Source: Clostridia bacterium (GTDB lineage Bacteria > Bacillota > Clostridia > Oscillospirales > Acutalibacteraceae). From it: a DNA stretch of 7,423 nt. The notes below the pieces were generated by a model. It ran no database searches, had not been told where the DNA came from, and saw only the letters and a program-made list of their open reading frames with translations. A program made the translations under genes and the position numbers. This document shows positions 6,041 through 7,423 of this stretch, one piece after another. Numbering within the stretch: the first letter of the stretch is position 1; each line of letters opens with the position of its first letter. The stretch spans positions 1-7,423 of the forward strand of contig CAAFMR010000307.1 in the NCBI GenBank assembly GCA_900764115.1, read 5' to 3'.

Positions 6041-7423
6041 TTATACCGGTGTCACCGACACCTTGGCGGTATGGCTGCCGCTGGGGTCCTCTCCCAGCTT
6101 ACCCGCAGCCCGCTTTTCGAAAAACTTGGTGGCTACCTGCCCGAACATGGCATAGGTCAGCACATCCTCCTCCTGGGTATACCAAGGCTCGACCTCTTTG
6201 CGGATGGTGTCCAGCTCCGGGCTGAGCAGATCCGCCGGACGGCAGGTGATCGGCTCCTCATCGCCGATGATCTTCTTCTGGAATTCCGGATCCACCGGCA
6301 CCGCCGTGCGACCGTATTCGCCGCGAATCAACCCACGGAATTCCTTGGTCACCATCTTATAGCGTTCGCCGCTCATCACATTGAACACCGCCTGGGTGCC
6401 CACGATCTGGGAAGAGGGGGTCACCAGCGGCGGATACCCGGCATCCTTACGCACCCGGGGAACCTCCTCCAGCACCGCCTGCAGTTTATCAGAGGCGCCC
6501 ATCTTATCCAGTTGGCTGACCAGGTTGGACAGCATACCGCCCGGCACCTGATACATCAGCGCGTTGGTATCCACCTCCAGCATCTTCGGATTCAGCAGTC
6601 CGGAATCCAGATACTTTTTCCGCAAGGTCTTGAAGTAGGTAGTGATCTCGTTGAGCGCCGCCAGATCCAAGCCGGTATCGTACTCCGTCCCCTTGAGCGC
6701 CGCCACCATCGACTCGGTCGCCGGGTGGGAGGTGCCCATCGCCAACGGCGACAGAGCGGTATCCACCACATCAGCGCCCGCCTCAATCGCCTTGAGCAGC
6801 ACCATATCGGCAATGCCGGCGGTAAAGTGGGAATGAATCTGGATGGGCAGCTTGACATTTTCTTTCAGCGCCTTTACCAGATCATAGGTGCTCTGGGGCA
6901 GCAGCAGACCCGCCATATCCTTCACACAAATGGAATCGGCGCCCGCCTCCTCCAGCTGCTTCGCATAGCGGACAAAATACTCGATGTCGTGCACCGGGCT
7001 GGTGGTGTAGGAAATAGCAACCTGCACATGGGCACCCTTTTCCTTACGGGCTGCGTTGATGGAGGTCTGCAAATTGCGGATGTCGTTGAGGGCATCGAAG
7101 ATGCGGATAACATCAATGCCGTTTGCCACGGATTTTTGCACAAAATACTCCACCACATCGTCGGCATAGTGCCGATAGCCCAGCATATTCTGCCCCCGGA
7201 ACAGCATCTGCAGCGGGGTGTTGGGCATATGCTTTTTCAGCGTGCGCAGGCGCTCCCAGGGGTCCTCGTCCAGAAACCGCAGGCAGGCGTCGAAGGTGGC
7301 GCCGCCCCAGCACTCGATGGAATGAAAGCCGATCTTATCCAGCGGCTCCAGCGCCGGCAACATCTCCGCCGTGGACATCCGGGTGGCAATCAGCGACTGG
7401 TGCGCATCCCGCAGCACGGTTTC
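6041..7423 (-). CDS. oadA: Carboxyltransferase subunit, oxaloacetate decarboxylase alpha / pyruvate carboxylase subunit B family (5' end cut by window)
   Basis: This is a biotin-dependent carboxyltransferase (HMGL-like TIM barrel plus the conserved carboxylase domain). Such enzymes move CO2 between oxaloacetate and carboxybiotin, as the alpha subunit of Na+-pumping oxaloacetate decarboxylase or as pyruvate carboxylase subunit B. 460 codons are visible. The frame is open to the right edge and begins with Glu-Thr, then a GTG that reads as the internal Val of the family motif ETVLRDAHQSL, so the true start lies outside the window. Visible motifs, counted from the edge, are the metal-site Asp in RDAHQSL (residue 6), VKDMAGLL with the candidate carboxylated lysine (K168), and metal ligands in IHSHFTAG (H197, H199). 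The protein ends in VSVTPV without a biotinyl domain (no MKM motif), so the carrier must be a separate protein. It is the last gene of its transcript, with a terminator just downstream. The family is certain; decarboxylase versus carboxylase partner is not. Confidence 0.92.
   Translation of the reverse strand, partial: ETVLRDAHQSLIATRMSTAEMLPALEPLDKIGFHSIECWGGATFDACLRFLDEDPWERLRTLKKHMPNTPLQMLFRGQNMLGYRHYADDVVEYFVQKSVANGIDVIRIFDALNDIRNLQTSINAARKEKGAHVQVAISYTTSPVHDIEYFVRYAKQLEEAGADSICVKDMAGLLLPQSTYDLVKALKENVKLPIQIHSHFTAGIADMVLLKAIEAGADVVDTALSPLAMGTSHPATESMVAALKGTEYDTGLDLAALNEITTYFKTLRKKYLDSGLLNPKMLEVDTNALMYQVPGGMLSNLVSQLDKMGASDKLQAVLEEVPRVRKDAGYPPLVTPSSQIVGTQAVFNVMSGERYKMVTKEFRGLIRGEYGRTAVPVDPEFQKKIIGDEEPITCRPADLLSPELDTIRKEVEPWYTQEEDVLTYAMFGQVATKFFEKRAAGKLGEDPSGSHTAKVSVTPV

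Overview
The window looks like a chromosomal segment from an anaerobic, endospore-forming, GC-rich Clostridia (an Oscillospiraceae/Ruminococcaceae-type gut bacterium is my best guess). This rests on a full-length SpoIVA, a SpoIVFB-type intramembrane protease, a two-gene Suf-like Fe-S system of the kind common in anaerobes, and an OadA-type carboxyltransferase without its biotin domain. All six genes lie on the minus strand, so transcription runs from high to low coordinates. I saw no mobile element, CRISPR array, tRNA or rRNA.

Right part (5975-7423): the 3' part of a carboxyltransferase gene (oxaloacetate decarboxylase alpha / pyruvate carboxylase subunit B family). It runs off the right edge and ends in a strong intrinsic terminator. 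Middle part (3436-5962): a clear sigma-A-type promoter, a 236-residue single-pass membrane protein of unknown function, then sufC-like and sufB/D-like genes, closely spaced, ending in a second hairpin terminator. The last two resemble the minimal SufBC (SMS) Fe-S assembly pair; no sufS, sufU or sufD is present here.

Left part (76-3350): a probable sigma-E promoter followed by spoIVA, an M23 (LytM-type) membrane-anchored peptidase, and an M50 intramembrane metalloprotease. They are separated by an 18-nt gap and then a 17-nt overlap, and a third hairpin terminator closes the unit. The M23-M50 pair occupies the positions of spoIVFA-spoIVFB, which in Bacillus subtilis control pro-sigma-K processing. 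The operon would therefore join the coat-basement ATPase to the late mother-cell sigma-K checkpoint.

The most interesting points are this joint operon, the apparently intact zinc/catalytic residues of the SpoIVFA-position M23 protein (the B. subtilis protein has lost them), the absence of a CBS domain in the SpoIVFB-like protease, and an uncharacterised membrane protein leading the Fe-S operon. Bases 1-75 hold no feature I can support.
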